From NCBI RefSeq assembly GCF_017498545.1, contig NZ_CP071793.1, forward strand, positions 11,650,256 to 11,714,255: a stretch of 64,000 nt of DNA, read 5' to 3'. Below the pieces are notes generated by a model. The model saw only the letters and a list, made by a program, of their open reading frames with translations. It was not told the origin of the DNA and did not search any database. Below are positions 1-9,945 of this stretch, in pieces (positions within the stretch are counted from its first letter, which is position 1; every line of letters starts with the position of its first letter). This DNA is from Sulfidibacter corallicola (GTDB lineage: Bacteria > Acidobacteriota > Holophagae > Acanthopleuribacterales > Acanthopleuribacteraceae). A program made the translations under genes and the position numbers.

Positions 1-2
1 CT

Positions 3-452
3 GACGCCCATCAAACAGCCGATGATCAGCCGCAATCTGAGCTGCAGGATCCCAAACAACAGCGACGCGTCATCGGGAGGCCGATGAAATATCGCCCCTT
101 TATCGAAGCCCTTGAGGACGACGTAGTCTACACCCCCGCCTCCATCATCGATTGGGGTTATGAAAAAGGTGTCCTCCTCAAGGAACCAGGCTCAAAAGAA
201 GGTCGATCCCAACGCGTCAAAGTCCGGCATTCTCTTGCTCGGTTTTCCAAAAACCACGGCTTCCCTGATGAAGGAGATGGGGTAATTCGGCGAAAGGGAC
301 AACAACCTGCACGCGGCTGGAAGGGTAGTCGATGGAAAGCCTCCTTGCGCAAAGTGGAGCCCGGCACTCCCAATCACACAAAGCCTTCTGAGGAACCTCT
401 CCCGACGGCATCTGTGAACAAAACACCGGTCTGCATCCCCGCAATCGTATAG
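3..452 (+). CDS. C-terminal part of a hypothetical protein, cut by the window edge
   Basis: The frame is already open at base 3 and no stop lies between there and the first ATG at 84, so this is probably the 3' end of a longer gene rather than a 122-residue protein starting at 84. The visible part begins with a polar Gln/Asp-rich stretch, then a segment around KYRPFIEALEDDVVYTPASI, then a strongly basic tail rich in Arg, Lys and Trp (GWKGSRWKASL). The basic tail suggests nucleic-acid binding, but this is only inference. I do not recognise a family. It lies next to transposase fragments, so it may itself be a remnant. Confidence 0.4.
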   Translation, partial: DAHQTADDQPQSELQDPKQQRRVIGRPMKYRPFIEALEDDVVYTPASIIDWGYEKGVLLKEPGSKEGRSQRVKVRHSLARFSKNHGFPDEGDGVIRRKGQQPARGWKGSRWKASLRKVEPGTPNHTKPSEEPLPTASVNKTPVCIPAIV

Positions 453-831
453 CCAATTGACCTGACCGGCGGAACCTCCACATTCCGAGTATGTTCATTC
501 AAAGACCTGACTGGGTTGCCCGTCAGTCAGGTACAATGCGGTCGCCGTCCCGCCCTTGGACACCCCTTTGGGGTAGAAGATGCAACACCAAGGGTGGGTC
601 GGCGTCCGAATCCTTCACCCGTGAAAGGAAAAATGCTGTCTAGTGGTTGCTCTTTACGAGTCGAGTACTGCGCTAAGCTCCACCCAGACCGGCGGGGTTC
701 CGTTTTTCAAGGGATGGCAGCCCACGAGACTACAGCTTACGTGTGCATCCTGAATTGCTTCGAAGTGCTTCCGGGTGGAGCGTCAATTACCCAGGTGGGA
801 TTCGAACCCACTGAAACCATTCCCCTTGGCA
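453..831. other. Non-coding stretch with a hairpin and a tRNA-like T-arm
   Basis: No convincing gene is seen. An 8-bp stem (CCTGACTG with CAGTCAGG, positions 506-513 and 524-531) forms a hairpin without a T-run, so it is not a classic terminator. At 795-811 the minus strand reads GTGGGTTCGAATCCCAC, a perfect T-stem and T-loop as in tRNA, but no anticodon arm or matching acceptor strand is found. It may be a leftover tRNA 3' end. Confidence 0.4.
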
Positions 832-1025
832 GGGAGAACACAACAATCCCGCCGAAAACGCCCTACGCCAGATCGTACTGGGTAGAAAGAACTTCATGCT
901 CAACCGTTCGAAAGAAGGTGCGCGTGTGACAGCGATTCCGTGCACCATTTGCGTTTTGTGCGCGATGTTCGGGGTCAACCCGAAAGACTATGTCCGAGAA
1001 ACCGTGTTGCGGATTCGTAACTGCC
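832..1025 (+). pseudogene. IS66-family transposase, C-terminal fragment
   Basis: The forward frame from about 847 reads NNPAENALRQIVLGRKNFML and goes on to GVNPKDYVRETVLRI. This matches the conserved C-terminal block of IS66 (TnpC) transposases, in which the last catalytic Glu lies in an N-P-x-E-N-x-[IL]-R motif followed by LGRKN. Everything upstream of that block is missing, and the reading runs on into unrelated sequence after about 1025. It is therefore a short dead remnant. It abuts a recombinase remnant on the other strand and an IS21 fragment, showing repeated insertion and deletion at this site. Confidence 0.75.
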
Positions 1026-1084
1026 GCGGCTTCCAGCTTCCCATAGCGTTTACCAATCAACGTGAACACTGCGACCTCTGGCCG

Positions 1085-1415
1085 TTGGGTCTTGTCAGCA
1101 ACCATGCCTGATAGGCGATGATGTCGCGATCCTTGATGGTGCGGACCTTTCGCGTCGATCCAAAATATTCGTTAATGGTCCGCCATCACCGCTGAACTCG
1201 GTTCCACGTATGGAGTATTTCCTTTTTGGGTTGGGCGATCCTCATGATCTGCGCCAAGGTGGAATCTGCTGATTCAGCGGCCTCGACTCCCTTGCGCGAT
1301 TCGACCCGCTTCTCTTCCAGCCAATTGCGTGCATCCTTCACGGTCTTGAAGGGCTTCTCCGGTCGCTTGTAGCGTTTTTGGCCTTTGGTGTCGAGGTAGG
1401 GTAGTACGTTGGCCC
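1085..1415 (-). pseudogene. Tyrosine recombinase (integrase), N-terminal remnant
   Basis: On the minus strand an open stretch reads YLDTKGQKRYKRPEKPFKTV then KDARNWLEEK, like the arm-type DNA-binding domain of phage-type integrases. After a stop and shift of frame near 1190 the reading continues as TINEYFGSTRKVRTIKDRDI followed by IAYQAWLL, typical of the core-binding domain of tyrosine recombinases. The catalytic domain with its R-H-R-Y residues is absent. The N-terminal side is cut where the IS21 fragment starts at about 1419. Two frames and no catalytic half mean it is non-functional. The family call rests on pattern similarity only. Confidence 0.45.
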
Positions 1416-1418
1416 CTG

Positions 1419-2400
1419 CAATTCAACACCCAGCAATGCGCGGCATTGGTGCTCGCCCACTCACGCATGCTCTTCGCCGCCTACTATCGACAATTCCGGC
1501 GGTTCGAAGCCAAATGCTTCCTCGCCGATGCGTTTCACTACCTCAATGGCACCGCAAAAACCTGTCTCATCGACAACACTTCGGTCGTCCTAGCCGCCGG
1601 GAGCTGTGCCAATGCGCAGATTTCGTCCGAAATGGCGGGCTTTGCGCGGGGGTACGGCGTTACATTCGCGGCCCATCGCATCAACCATCCCGAACGCAAG
1701 GGACGTGTCGAGCGACCATTCCACTATCTGGAAAACAACCTCCTGGCTGGGAGCACTTTTTCGTCCTTGGATGACCTTAACGCCTCGGCTTCCGATTGGT
1801 GTAACCAGATGGCCAACGACAAAGTCAAGCGATCGATCGAGATGTTTCCGAAGTCCGCCTATCTGATGGAGAAACCCTTTCTCCTTGCGCTACCAAAGGT
1901 GTGCCCACTGGTATACGAGTCATTGTTTCGCGTTGCCGATACGACCGGCTACGTCCATGTAAAACGCAACCGCTACTCCGTCCCTGATCGGTTGGAGGGT
2001 AAGCGTCTAGAGGTACACCACTACTTCAACGAGTTGAAGGTCTACTTCCGCAGCGAGTTCGTCGCAACGCATCAGATCTGTGAGAAGCGCGATCAGCGGA
2101 TCGCAGCGGGAGGCGTCTCTGGAGCGGAGAGCTCCATGGGGCTTCAGCTTAGGAGGCTCTGCTTCGCGGTCGTGATCCGCTTCTCGACACCTACCTCGAC
2201 CAAGCGAAGCCGCGCGTGCCTGGGCGTGGTGTTCATGCGATGGAACGCCTACTACACCTTGTGCGCACCTATTCCGAGGACGTTTTTTACGGAGCTCTGA
2301 GGTAAGCCCATCACTACGGGCTGTTCGATCTGAATCGTCTGGAGAAAATGATTCGCGATGAAGTGACCGGCGATTCGGTTCAGGTTGCGGGCGAGGAGGT
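1419..2400 (+). pseudogene. istA: IS21-family transposase IstA, C-terminal part, frameshifted
   Basis: The reading frame starts within the catalytic domain (QCAALVLAHSRMLFAAYYRQ) with no N-terminal HTH or first Asp. It keeps the second acidic motif (CLIDNTSVVL) and the third (HPERKGRVERPFHYLENN), followed by the usual IstA C-terminal region. From about 2110 the frame is broken: good similarity resumes in another frame (GVHAMERLLHLVRTYSEDVF) and then in a third (HHYGLFDLNRLEKMI, near 2311-2355). With at least two frameshifts and no start it is dead. No istB follows. The break point corresponds closely to the place where a second istA, at 35005-35478, ends. Confidence 0.8.
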
Positions 2401-2483
2401 TATTTTATATTTAAGTATATTAAAACCAAAGTTTTTAAAAAAACCAATTTTGCCCTTGATTGACAACCGAAATCTGGTTCGCT

Positions 2484-5400
2484 CTACGGGTTACAATACT
2501 CAGGGTCGCTTACGTTAACATAGAGCAAGTCACGCACATCTATAAACCCGTCGCCGTTGGGGTCATTGGGGATGGCATAGAGCCAGTCTTGGATAAGTAG
2601 ATAGAGATCTGTCAAGGTATTACAGCCGTCCCCATTAACATCTCGATAAAGGGGATCGAGAGCAACCAGGATGGTTGTTTGTATAGACACTGTTTCCGTT
2701 TCATCGCTAACGGTCAGGTTGAAGCTCGTGGTCGCCTCGGGCAGGGGATCCAACAGAAGAGGGTTTTGGCTGGTGATCGCACCGGTCATATTATTCTCCC
2801 ATGTAAGGCTAAACGGTGGACGGGAACAGGAAATCCGGGCTTCCAGTAGGGGGGGATCAAGGCCCAGAGCGCCGGGAGATTGGATCATGGCGGCCAGAGG
2901 ACCATCCGCGGTCAGGGTTACCGGGGTCGATGTTCTGCTGCCGCAAACGTTGGAAACCTCACAAACATACACCTCCTCGTCACTCACAGCCACGGGCCTG
3001 AAAGATATGCAGGGGGTTAAAGCAACAGGACTTCCGTTCTTGTACCATTGATAGAAAAGAGGCTCGCTGCCACTTGCCGCGACACACCATGTGAGGTCTT
3101 CTCCAGGACAGATAATAATATCACGGGGCTGCAGAGTCAGGGTTACCGGCTCATTGACAGTCAGCATTACTGAATTGGAGGAAAAGGCGCCACATGGGTT
3201 GGTGACGATACAACGGTATTCTCCAGCATCAGATTGATTTCCCACATCCAGGACCAGGCTCGGACCAGTGGCATCCGGAATATCGATACCGTCCTTCTGC
3301 CAAAAGTAACTCATCGGCTCAGTGCCGGTTACGACGACATTGATGTTGACTTGATCGCCGAGACATGCTGCTTGGCCCACTGGTTGGGAGACAATGTCAA
3401 TCGGCTCGTGTACAGTCAAGCCTGCAGGGTTGGATATGGAGGCAAAGCATGGATTGGAAACAATACAACGATATGCACCTGAATCGTTTGTTGTCACGGA
3501 GTCGATACAAAAATTGGGCTCATTGGCGCCACCTATATCATGGCCATTGAGCTGCCATTGATATGTCAACACATCATTGCTACCGGTAGTCACGCTGAAA
3601 CATGCTGATTCTTCAGTACAGGCCGTCAGCTCTACTGGATGAGTGACAATCGAAATCGGCTCACTCACGGTGAGTCTTGCCGAATTGGAAGTGAGCGATC
3701 CGAATTGGTTGCTGACCAAACAATCGTAACTACCGGAATCGCTCGATACAACTGACGAAATGGTGTAGCTCGGGTTCCTTGCACCTTGAATCTCGAAGCC
3801 GTCTTTACGCCATTGGTAGGCAAGATCTCCCGAGGCACGTGCAAAGACAAAAAAAGAGGCCTCACCTTTGAGACAAGCGGAAGCGTCACCGGGCCCCTGC
3901 AAAAGTTGAGGAGGGTCCTCGTCAGCTATTTCGATAGAGAATGTTTTTCGGTGGCTGATTTTGTTGGCGCTGGTTACCTGAATGTCAAAGGAATAGAAGC
4001 CTGGCTGTACCGGAAGACCGGAAATCTCCCCTGTCTCAGGAGACAACCCCAACCCTGGAGGTAGTGATCTTTCTACGAGGGACCAGACATGAGGATGCAC
4101 ACCACCGTCGGCAACAAGGGCTGCGTGATATGTCTCCCGATTCGACCCCCTTGGCAATGTGGCCGTAAGGATATTGGGCGCCTCCCCCTCGGGCGGGTCG
4201 AGCACAGTTGCAAATAGTCCGCCTCCCGCGGTAGAGGTGTGGACTAAGAGGGGGCTATCCGGGGAACGCAATGCCCCTTCCGTCTCACGGGAGATGTGGG
4301 TTACCTTGAGCGAGGTCAGTCCACCACTGTAAGGCTGCCAGGCACCATGCTGATTACCCCCTCGAAAAACACCACCGGCAACTTCGGAAGAAAAGCTGGC
4401 CAGCAGCGCTCCCGATTGAGGATCAAAGGACAAGGACGTTGCGGGCACGCCTGCCGGCAAACCGGCGTTATGCGGTGTCCAGTGATCTCCCAAATCATCG
4501 CTGTAATATACACCGCTGGAACCAGCGATCCAGATCCTTCCGACAAGAACTGGATCTACAATGAGGTCGTTCACCCGATGGTCCGTAAACCCATTTCCCG
4601 CCCCCGAAAACCAATCGACCCCACCATTATCTGACCAAGCCACGCCATCCCCTCCGTGCATTCCCACCCAAATACGAGTTCTGCCACCGTTGCTTTGGAT
4701 CTCCAGCGCTGTCAGTATTTGTGATGAGAGGCCCTGGTTCGAAGATACAAAGCTCAAGCCGCCATCCTCGGAAATGAAGAGGCCGTCCGTAAGCGAAACC
4801 AGGTAAATCCTTCGTGGCTTGGTGCCCCGATCGATGGCAATATCGGATATTGGAGCCCGGGTCAGGCTGGTCGGCAACCAGGTCAAGCCTTGATCATTGG
4901 TGATATAAAGGCCGTCTTCGGTTCCGGCATACAGTGTATTCGGGTTGTCCGGGTCCAGTTGTAATGCATTGACATAAAAGTTATCGAGCCCCGCGACCCT
5001 TGGCTCGAAGCTTTGCCCACTATCCGATGACACCTGCACCCCAAAACCTTGTGTGCCAACATAGATCGTTTCGGTATTGCCTAGCGCTCTCGTTGAAATA
5101 TTGATCTGGTCGGCAACCGAGCTAAACTGCCTGAGATTATCCCATGTATCACCGCCATCTATTGTGCGATAGACACCTTCCCTGTTGGAGCTGGCATATA
5201 GAATACCTGAATCGGTTGGATGATGCACCAAACCATTGATGTCCTGGTTATCAAAAACGCCGTTATCTATCCTAAACCAGCTTTCACCCGCACTCTCGGT
5301 TTTATACACACCACCTCCATTATCACAACCAACATAGGCGACCAAGGGGTTTGAAGGGTCTATGGCCACACTGAGGGCTCGGGCACTTAAGAAAAAATCA

Positions 5401-8400
5401 TGCCATAAATCCGTATAAGGATTATAAGAGTGAATTCTATTCGGACCTGCTGCATAGATGAATTCCGGATCGATACCAGATGCTTCGATCGCGAAGTCCG
5501 GATAACCTGGCCAGGAAAGGGTTTTTATGAGTTCCCAATTCCTTCCATAATCATCTGTTTTATATAAGGCTCTATCAAAACTTGCTAAAAGTTTCCCTTG
5601 CTTAACTTTTGAAAAAATCAAAGATGATTCTGACAAACTGAGCTGTGAGTAAGAACAGGGCCGGCAAGGACTCATCATCTGTTCCCACCTCACTCCTCCA
5701 TCAATAGAAATCCAAGAAAAGCCATCTTCATCAAGAGAAACCAATCGGTTTTCGTCAAACGGATCCACTGCAAAATCAACGAGTCTTGCCGCTTTGTTGT
5801 TCAGGCCGTTGCCAAAACAAGGATTGGGTTGATACCAAGTAATACCCCGGTTATCTGAACGCCATACGCCATCATAATATACGTAATAATATCTATTAGG
5901 CTCCGAAAAAGCAATTTCAGGAAGGGTATTAAAATAAGGATCGGATCCCCTTCTGTCAGTTCTAACCCATGTGTTACCAGAAGACCTTGTTAAAAAAACA
6001 TCTCGACTAGGAATAAGCAATTCTTTTGGGTTGTTTTCATTGATAGCAATTCCACTTAATGGCATGGATAGTAGCCCTGAGTTCTTTTGCTGCCAATTCG
6101 CCCCATCATCGTCACTCTGCAGGAGTCCATAATGCCTTGACCATATGAAAACCCTGTTCAGGCCCGGTCCATCGAATACTGGGTCTCGGGGTGACCTTCG
6201 AACATTTTCGGTCGTTATATTTCTCCATGAAATCCCGCCATCTTTGCTTAATAAAATACCCTTACTTGTACTTGCCATCATGCGTGATGCGGAATCGTCG
6301 TCTCGCACAATGGAGGAAATGCTATAAACGTCTGGAATATACAAATCCGCCCAAGTTTGGCCGTAATCTGTGCTTTTCATGAGTTTATTAGATTCGGAAA
6401 GGTATTTTTCATATTTTATTATATCACCCGGATCAGTCTGAGATATTTCAATTTCTTCGTATATATTTTCAACAGGTATATTGTCCCACGTGTGCCCTCC
6501 ATCTTGACTATAGACACTAATTGAATTATCAGGACAAGATGGGATACAGGAGCCATAGACATATGCAGATAAATACATATGCTCAGGATCAGCGCGATAC
6601 AAACTCATATTCTGACGAAATCCACCGACGGCGGATGGGTATGGAAGCTTCTCTCCTTGTGATACTATCCCGCTTATGTCAATGGTAGCAACTGTATTGT
6701 CTAGAACAACCTTTTGGTCGCGGCATTGCAACCGCCAAAAAAATGCAAAAAGACGCCCATCTGTAGAAAACTCGAGTGCTCCTGCTCGGGTTCGGTAATC
6801 GTAATCATCACAAAAGTACCAGTCCTCCCATCGATTTTCGATACGATTAAAATACGCTGGAACACGCCAGTCTCTGGAAGCCCAAATGGATCCGTCAGCA
6901 GGAGAAATAGCTAGGTTCGCTTCTAAGTCATAACCAATGGTATCCCATGTTTCGCCGCCATCCCATGTTTCCTTTGTCCAAGTCTCATAACTATGTAGTA
7001 GGGCCAGCATGTGCAAAGGGTCACTGGGATCGATAACCAATTCCCTTAATTCTGGATATGAGGTGCCCTCGAAACGCCAGGCACCTTGATTTTCACCAAT
7101 TACATTCAAATTGTAACTTTTTCGAAAGGCCATCTCATTTTTATCGAGAATTTCTATGGTAAAGGAAAATTCGCCCTCTTCTTTGGTATAACCGATCAAT
7201 GTACCATCCGGTCTCAGATCGATTCCTTCTGGGAGAATTCCGGACCATAAGTGCCAAGAATAAGGTGGTACACCCCCTTTAGCCAATAACGTTTGACGGA
7301 ATCGCCTTCCTTTCTGAGTAACTTTTATATGATCACTGATGATAGTTGGGTTTGTGTAAGCAATTACCTGAAGCGTTAGCTCTTTTGAGTGAATTTGGGG
7401 TTTTGGGCTTCCATCCTGGACCATTATTGTGAAGCTCCAGTTTCCTTCTTTTTCACCATTGCCGGTAATCAAACCATGACTCAGCTCAAAACCTGGTGGT
7501 AGCTCTCCATCAAGGATAGACCATGTATATGGCTTTGTTCCACCAGATGCCACAAGAGAGTGACTATACTCATCATCCATCCGAGCGTGGGCGAGAGCAA
7601 CGGTCTCAATACGGATATTATGGTGTAGAATATCATTCAATCCCAGAGTTAAGTCCACCTTTCCGAAACCCCATTCAGGGTTGGGGACAAAATCCGTAAA
7701 ATCGTCTTGCCAAGAGGATTGAATCACCATATTACGAGCTTGAATGGCATCCAAGCCAGGATCTCTGGAAAGTAAGCGGGCAACTAGCCCAGTAACCACA
7801 GGAGCCGCAAACGATGTCCCCTCTAGTACCCCGTAGTTGCCCTCCGATGTAGATGAGATGATCAGTGCCTCCGAGTGGTCCAGCTTGTGATGAAGGTAAA
7901 TTGAGTGTGGGGAGGTCCCGGGAAACGCGGCCCTGCTGACAGCCCCTATCACAAGCTCTCCCGGCGCCGTTGTATCCGGTTTGAAGCGACCATCTCTGGT
8001 TTTACCCGGTGAAGAAAACTCGGAGATGTCGCCGATGAACGCCGAGGTATCCGCCTGGTCCGTCCCATTAATATCGGTCCAAGCTGTGCGAAAGCGGGTG
8101 CTGTCGATGTGCTCGGCAAAGCTCCCAACCGCGATCCCGTTGTAAGCGGTAGCCGGTTTACCGATCAGATAATGATTATCCGCCGCCCCGGTGAGATAAG
8201 GGTCCAGGCCGCCGACGAGGGAGAAATCACTCAACCATCCATGGTAATGGCCACCCGCGTTTATTCGTGCCCCATGAACTTCCAGCCGCCAATCCCCTGC
8301 CGCCGGTGCATTGTAAAGGTCGTCGTGAATCATGATGATCGCCTCTCCGCCTCCAGAGTTGCGCCCCATGGTGGACAGGAAAATCCGGCCGAACGGGGTA

Positions 8401-9731
8401 TCACGGCTGACATGTTCGAAGCCGCCGATGCTGACTTGAGTCTTACCATCAGGTGCAGTAATGCGAAGGCTGAGTTGGTCATTGCTGTCGAAGAGGATTT
8501 GAACCACAACCAGATCGTTACCCGTGCCCGGCTGGGGAAATGAATACTCGGGAACGTGAAGAATATGCTCGTTCCACTGACCAGTATAGGCCTTACCCTG
8601 AAAATGGCGGAACCGGGTGCCGTGATTGTCGGAGGCATTGCCCGCGGCGATGACCACGGCCTTCCCGGGCTTACCCTCTCCGACCAGGGCATCGATGGCC
8701 CTTTCTTCGAGGGCTCTACCGTCATGGCCACTGAACATGGTGCCCAATGAAAGATTGATGACATAGGGGTGGGTTCCCGCCATCTCGTCGATAAAGGCCA
8801 GGCCGTTGATGATGTCGGAGGACTCAAAGTCGAGCGTGCCCGCATGGCGGGTTCCCTTAACCACAATCAAATCGGCGCCCGGCGCCATGCCCGGCATCTC
8901 CGGGGTGCTGCCCGCCGCAATGGAGAGTCCGTGAGTTCCATGCCCGGTGGTGTCGATAGAGGGAAAATCGCTGCTGTTGGCCAGGGCATCGTTGATTTGG
9001 GCTCGAGTGAACAAGGTGCCACCAAAAGGACCGGGGCCGTCCAGCAAGCCATCGCCATCCGTGTCTCCTGGTAGGGACAGGTCCAGGATGTATAGAATAC
9101 GGGTTGTGCCGTCGGCTTTTCGAAAATCGCGGTGGAAAATATCGACCCCTGTGTCCAGGTAACCCACAATTGTGCCTGCTCCCGCGTCCATGGGGATATT
9201 GTTTTTTTCAGCACGCGTCGGATAGGGGACGGCGGGACCGGGATGATTTACCGGTCGCCAAATCGCTTTCATCAACTGGCTCATGCGGGCCTGATCCAAG
9301 CCCTCCAAAGCGGCTAAGTCATGAAGGCGATCCAACGAAATGGTTCCGCTGTAAATGGATCCAATCCCTGTCTGGATTTTGAAACCCGATTGCGCCAATC
9401 GCGCTCTGTCACCGTGGAAATCGATCAATACAGGCAGATAGGTCTCGGAAGGCTTCTTTAAAGCATTGATTCGACCAACGTTACCGGTGAGCCCCGCGAC
9501 GGTGGACCAGGCCCGCTGCCAATTCTCGGCAGCTTTTTTTTCCGAAATCCCCTTGTTCGTATCTTCCAGCCGGTAGAGGACCCGGAGGGCCGGGCCAAGC
9601 CGGTAGACGTAGGAGGTTTCCGTGAAAGCCATGCAGGTGGCGGGCATTGTGATCAACATCCAGACCAGCGGCAGACTCAGAGGTTTTCTTCCCAGTGCAA
9701 ACAAATAGATCCCTATGTTCAGACACCACAT
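2484..9731 (-). CDS. Giant secreted subtilisin-like (S8) protease with BNR, Ig and dockerin modules
   Basis: The 2415-residue product opens with a hydrophobic signal-like segment (about residues 15-35). The S8 protease domain has catalytic Asp193 (YLDTGVDIFHRDF), His264 (DTTGHGTHG), oxyanion Asn365 (AAGNAS) and Ser640 (EGTSFAAPV), so it should be active. A DTDGDG loop near 223-228 looks calcium-binding. After it come two putative-Ig (He_PIG-like) domains (SILDGELPPG), about 1000 residues of BNR/sortilin-like repeats (SxDGGxTW), another He_PIG domain, four Ig-like domains with paired Cys (YQWxxxG ... YxCxVSN), and a C-terminal dockerin-like pair of calcium loops (DVNGDGCNTLTDLYLL; DPNGDGFIDVRDLLY). 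It probably acts outside the cell as an adhesive protease. It is divergent from the sigma factor at 9946 and is a paralogue of 18620-25417. No cohesin partner is seen here. Confidence 0.88.
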   Translation of the reverse strand: MWCLNIGIYLFALGRKPLSLPLVWMLITMPATCMAFTETSYVYRLGPALRVLYRLEDTNKGISEKKAAENWQRAWSTVAGLTGNVGRINALKKPSETYLPVLIDFHGDRARLAQSGFKIQTGIGSIYSGTISLDRLHDLAALEGLDQARMSQLMKAIWRPVNHPGPAVPYPTRAEKNNIPMDAGAGTIVGYLDTGVDIFHRDFRKADGTTRILYILDLSLPGDTDGDGLLDGPGPFGGTLFTRAQINDALANSSDFPSIDTTGHGTHGLSIAAGSTPEMPGMAPGADLIVVKGTRHAGTLDFESSDIINGLAFIDEMAGTHPYVINLSLGTMFSGHDGRALEERAIDALVGEGKPGKAVVIAAGNASDNHGTRFRHFQGKAYTGQWNEHILHVPEYSFPQPGTGNDLVVVQILFDSNDQLSLRITAPDGKTQVSIGGFEHVSRDTPFGRIFLSTMGRNSGGGEAIIMIHDDLYNAPAAGDWRLEVHGARINAGGHYHGWLSDFSLVGGLDPYLTGAADNHYLIGKPATAYNGIAVGSFAEHIDSTRFRTAWTDINGTDQADTSAFIGDISEFSSPGKTRDGRFKPDTTAPGELVIGAVSRAAFPGTSPHSIYLHHKLDHSEALIISSTSEGNYGVLEGTSFAAPVVTGLVARLLSRDPGLDAIQARNMVIQSSWQDDFTDFVPNPEWGFGKVDLTLGLNDILHHNIRIETVALAHARMDDEYSHSLVASGGTKPYTWSILDGELPPGFELSHGLITGNGEKEGNWSFTIMVQDGSPKPQIHSKELTLQVIAYTNPTIISDHIKVTQKGRRFRQTLLAKGGVPPYSWHLWSGILPEGIDLRPDGTLIGYTKEEGEFSFTIEILDKNEMAFRKSYNLNVIGENQGAWRFEGTSYPELRELVIDPSDPLHMLALLHSYETWTKETWDGGETWDTIGYDLEANLAISPADGSIWASRDWRVPAYFNRIENRWEDWYFCDDYDYRTRAGALEFSTDGRLFAFFWRLQCRDQKVVLDNTVATIDISGIVSQGEKLPYPSAVGGFRQNMSLYRADPEHMYLSAYVYGSCIPSCPDNSISVYSQDGGHTWDNIPVENIYEEIEISQTDPGDIIKYEKYLSESNKLMKSTDYGQTWADLYIPDVYSISSIVRDDDSASRMMASTSKGILLSKDGGISWRNITTENVRRSPRDPVFDGPGLNRVFIWSRHYGLLQSDDDGANWQQKNSGLLSMPLSGIAINENNPKELLIPSRDVFLTRSSGNTWVRTDRRGSDPYFNTLPEIAFSEPNRYYYVYYDGVWRSDNRGITWYQPNPCFGNGLNNKAARLVDFAVDPFDENRLVSLDEDGFSWISIDGGVRWEQMMSPCRPCSYSQLSLSESSLIFSKVKQGKLLASFDRALYKTDDYGRNWELIKTLSWPGYPDFAIEASGIDPEFIYAAGPNRIHSYNPYTDLWHDFFLSARALSVAIDPSNPLVAYVGCDNGGGVYKTESAGESWFRIDNGVFDNQDINGLVHHPTDSGILYASSNREGVYRTIDGGDTWDNLRQFSSVADQINISTRALGNTETIYVGTQGFGVQVSSDSGQSFEPRVAGLDNFYVNALQLDPDNPNTLYAGTEDGLYITNDQGLTWLPTSLTRAPISDIAIDRGTKPRRIYLVSLTDGLFISEDGGLSFVSSNQGLSSQILTALEIQSNGGRTRIWVGMHGGDGVAWSDNGGVDWFSGAGNGFTDHRVNDLIVDPVLVGRIWIAGSSGVYYSDDLGDHWTPHNAGLPAGVPATSLSFDPQSGALLASFSSEVAGGVFRGGNQHGAWQPYSGGLTSLKVTHISRETEGALRSPDSPLLVHTSTAGGGLFATVLDPPEGEAPNILTATLPRGSNRETYHAALVADGGVHPHVWSLVERSLPPGLGLSPETGEISGLPVQPGFYSFDIQVTSANKISHRKTFSIEIADEDPPQLLQGPGDASACLKGEASFFVFARASGDLAYQWRKDGFEIQGARNPSYTISSVVSSDSGSYDCLVSNQFGSLTSNSARLTVSEPISIVTHPVELTACTEESACFSVTTGSNDVLTYQWQLNGHDIGGANEPNFCIDSVTTNDSGAYRCIVSNPCFASISNPAGLTVHEPIDIVSQPVGQAACLGDQVNINVVVTGTEPMSYFWQKDGIDIPDATGPSLVLDVGNQSDAGEYRCIVTNPCGAFSSNSVMLTVNEPVTLTLQPRDIIICPGEDLTWCVAASGSEPLFYQWYKNGSPVALTPCISFRPVAVSDEEVYVCEVSNVCGSRTSTPVTLTADGPLAAMIQSPGALGLDPPLLEARISCSRPPFSLTWENNMTGAITSQNPLLLDPLPEATTSFNLTVSDETETVSIQTTILVALDPLYRDVNGDGCNTLTDLYLLIQDWLYAIPNDPNGDGFIDVRDLLYVNVSDPEYCNP

Positions 9732-9945
9732 ACGTCAGGCTCCCCTTCTTTCCCGCGAGCAGGGCGTATCTCAATCGAGCATCTGTCAAACCTCATGAAT
9801 CCTCCATTAATGGCTTTTGTACTTATAGGGGAAAAAGGCAACACCAGAGGATCAACTGTTATTTATTTTTTTTAAACTTGATTTTTCAAGAATGGTGATT
9901 TTATTATTCTCGACACTTTGATGAGCCAAAAGGGGTAGGAGGAGT
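9732..9945. promoter_or_regulatory. AT-rich divergent intergenic region between protease and sigma factor
   Basis: This spacer separates two divergent genes, so it must hold promoters for both. It is markedly AT-rich (around 9835-9915), including a run of T/A near 9862-9872. No confident -35/-10 pair can be assigned because the sigma factor used is unknown. An AGGAGG at 9937-9942 serves the sigma-factor gene. Confidence 0.4.

Noticed and set aside
795..811. tRNA gene on the minus strand
   Set aside because: Only the T-arm is convincing; no cloverleaf with anticodon arm could be built upstream.
516..929. 137-residue plus-strand ORF
   Set aside because: No protein-like pattern; it crosses the tRNA-like arm and runs out of frame over the IS66 fragment.
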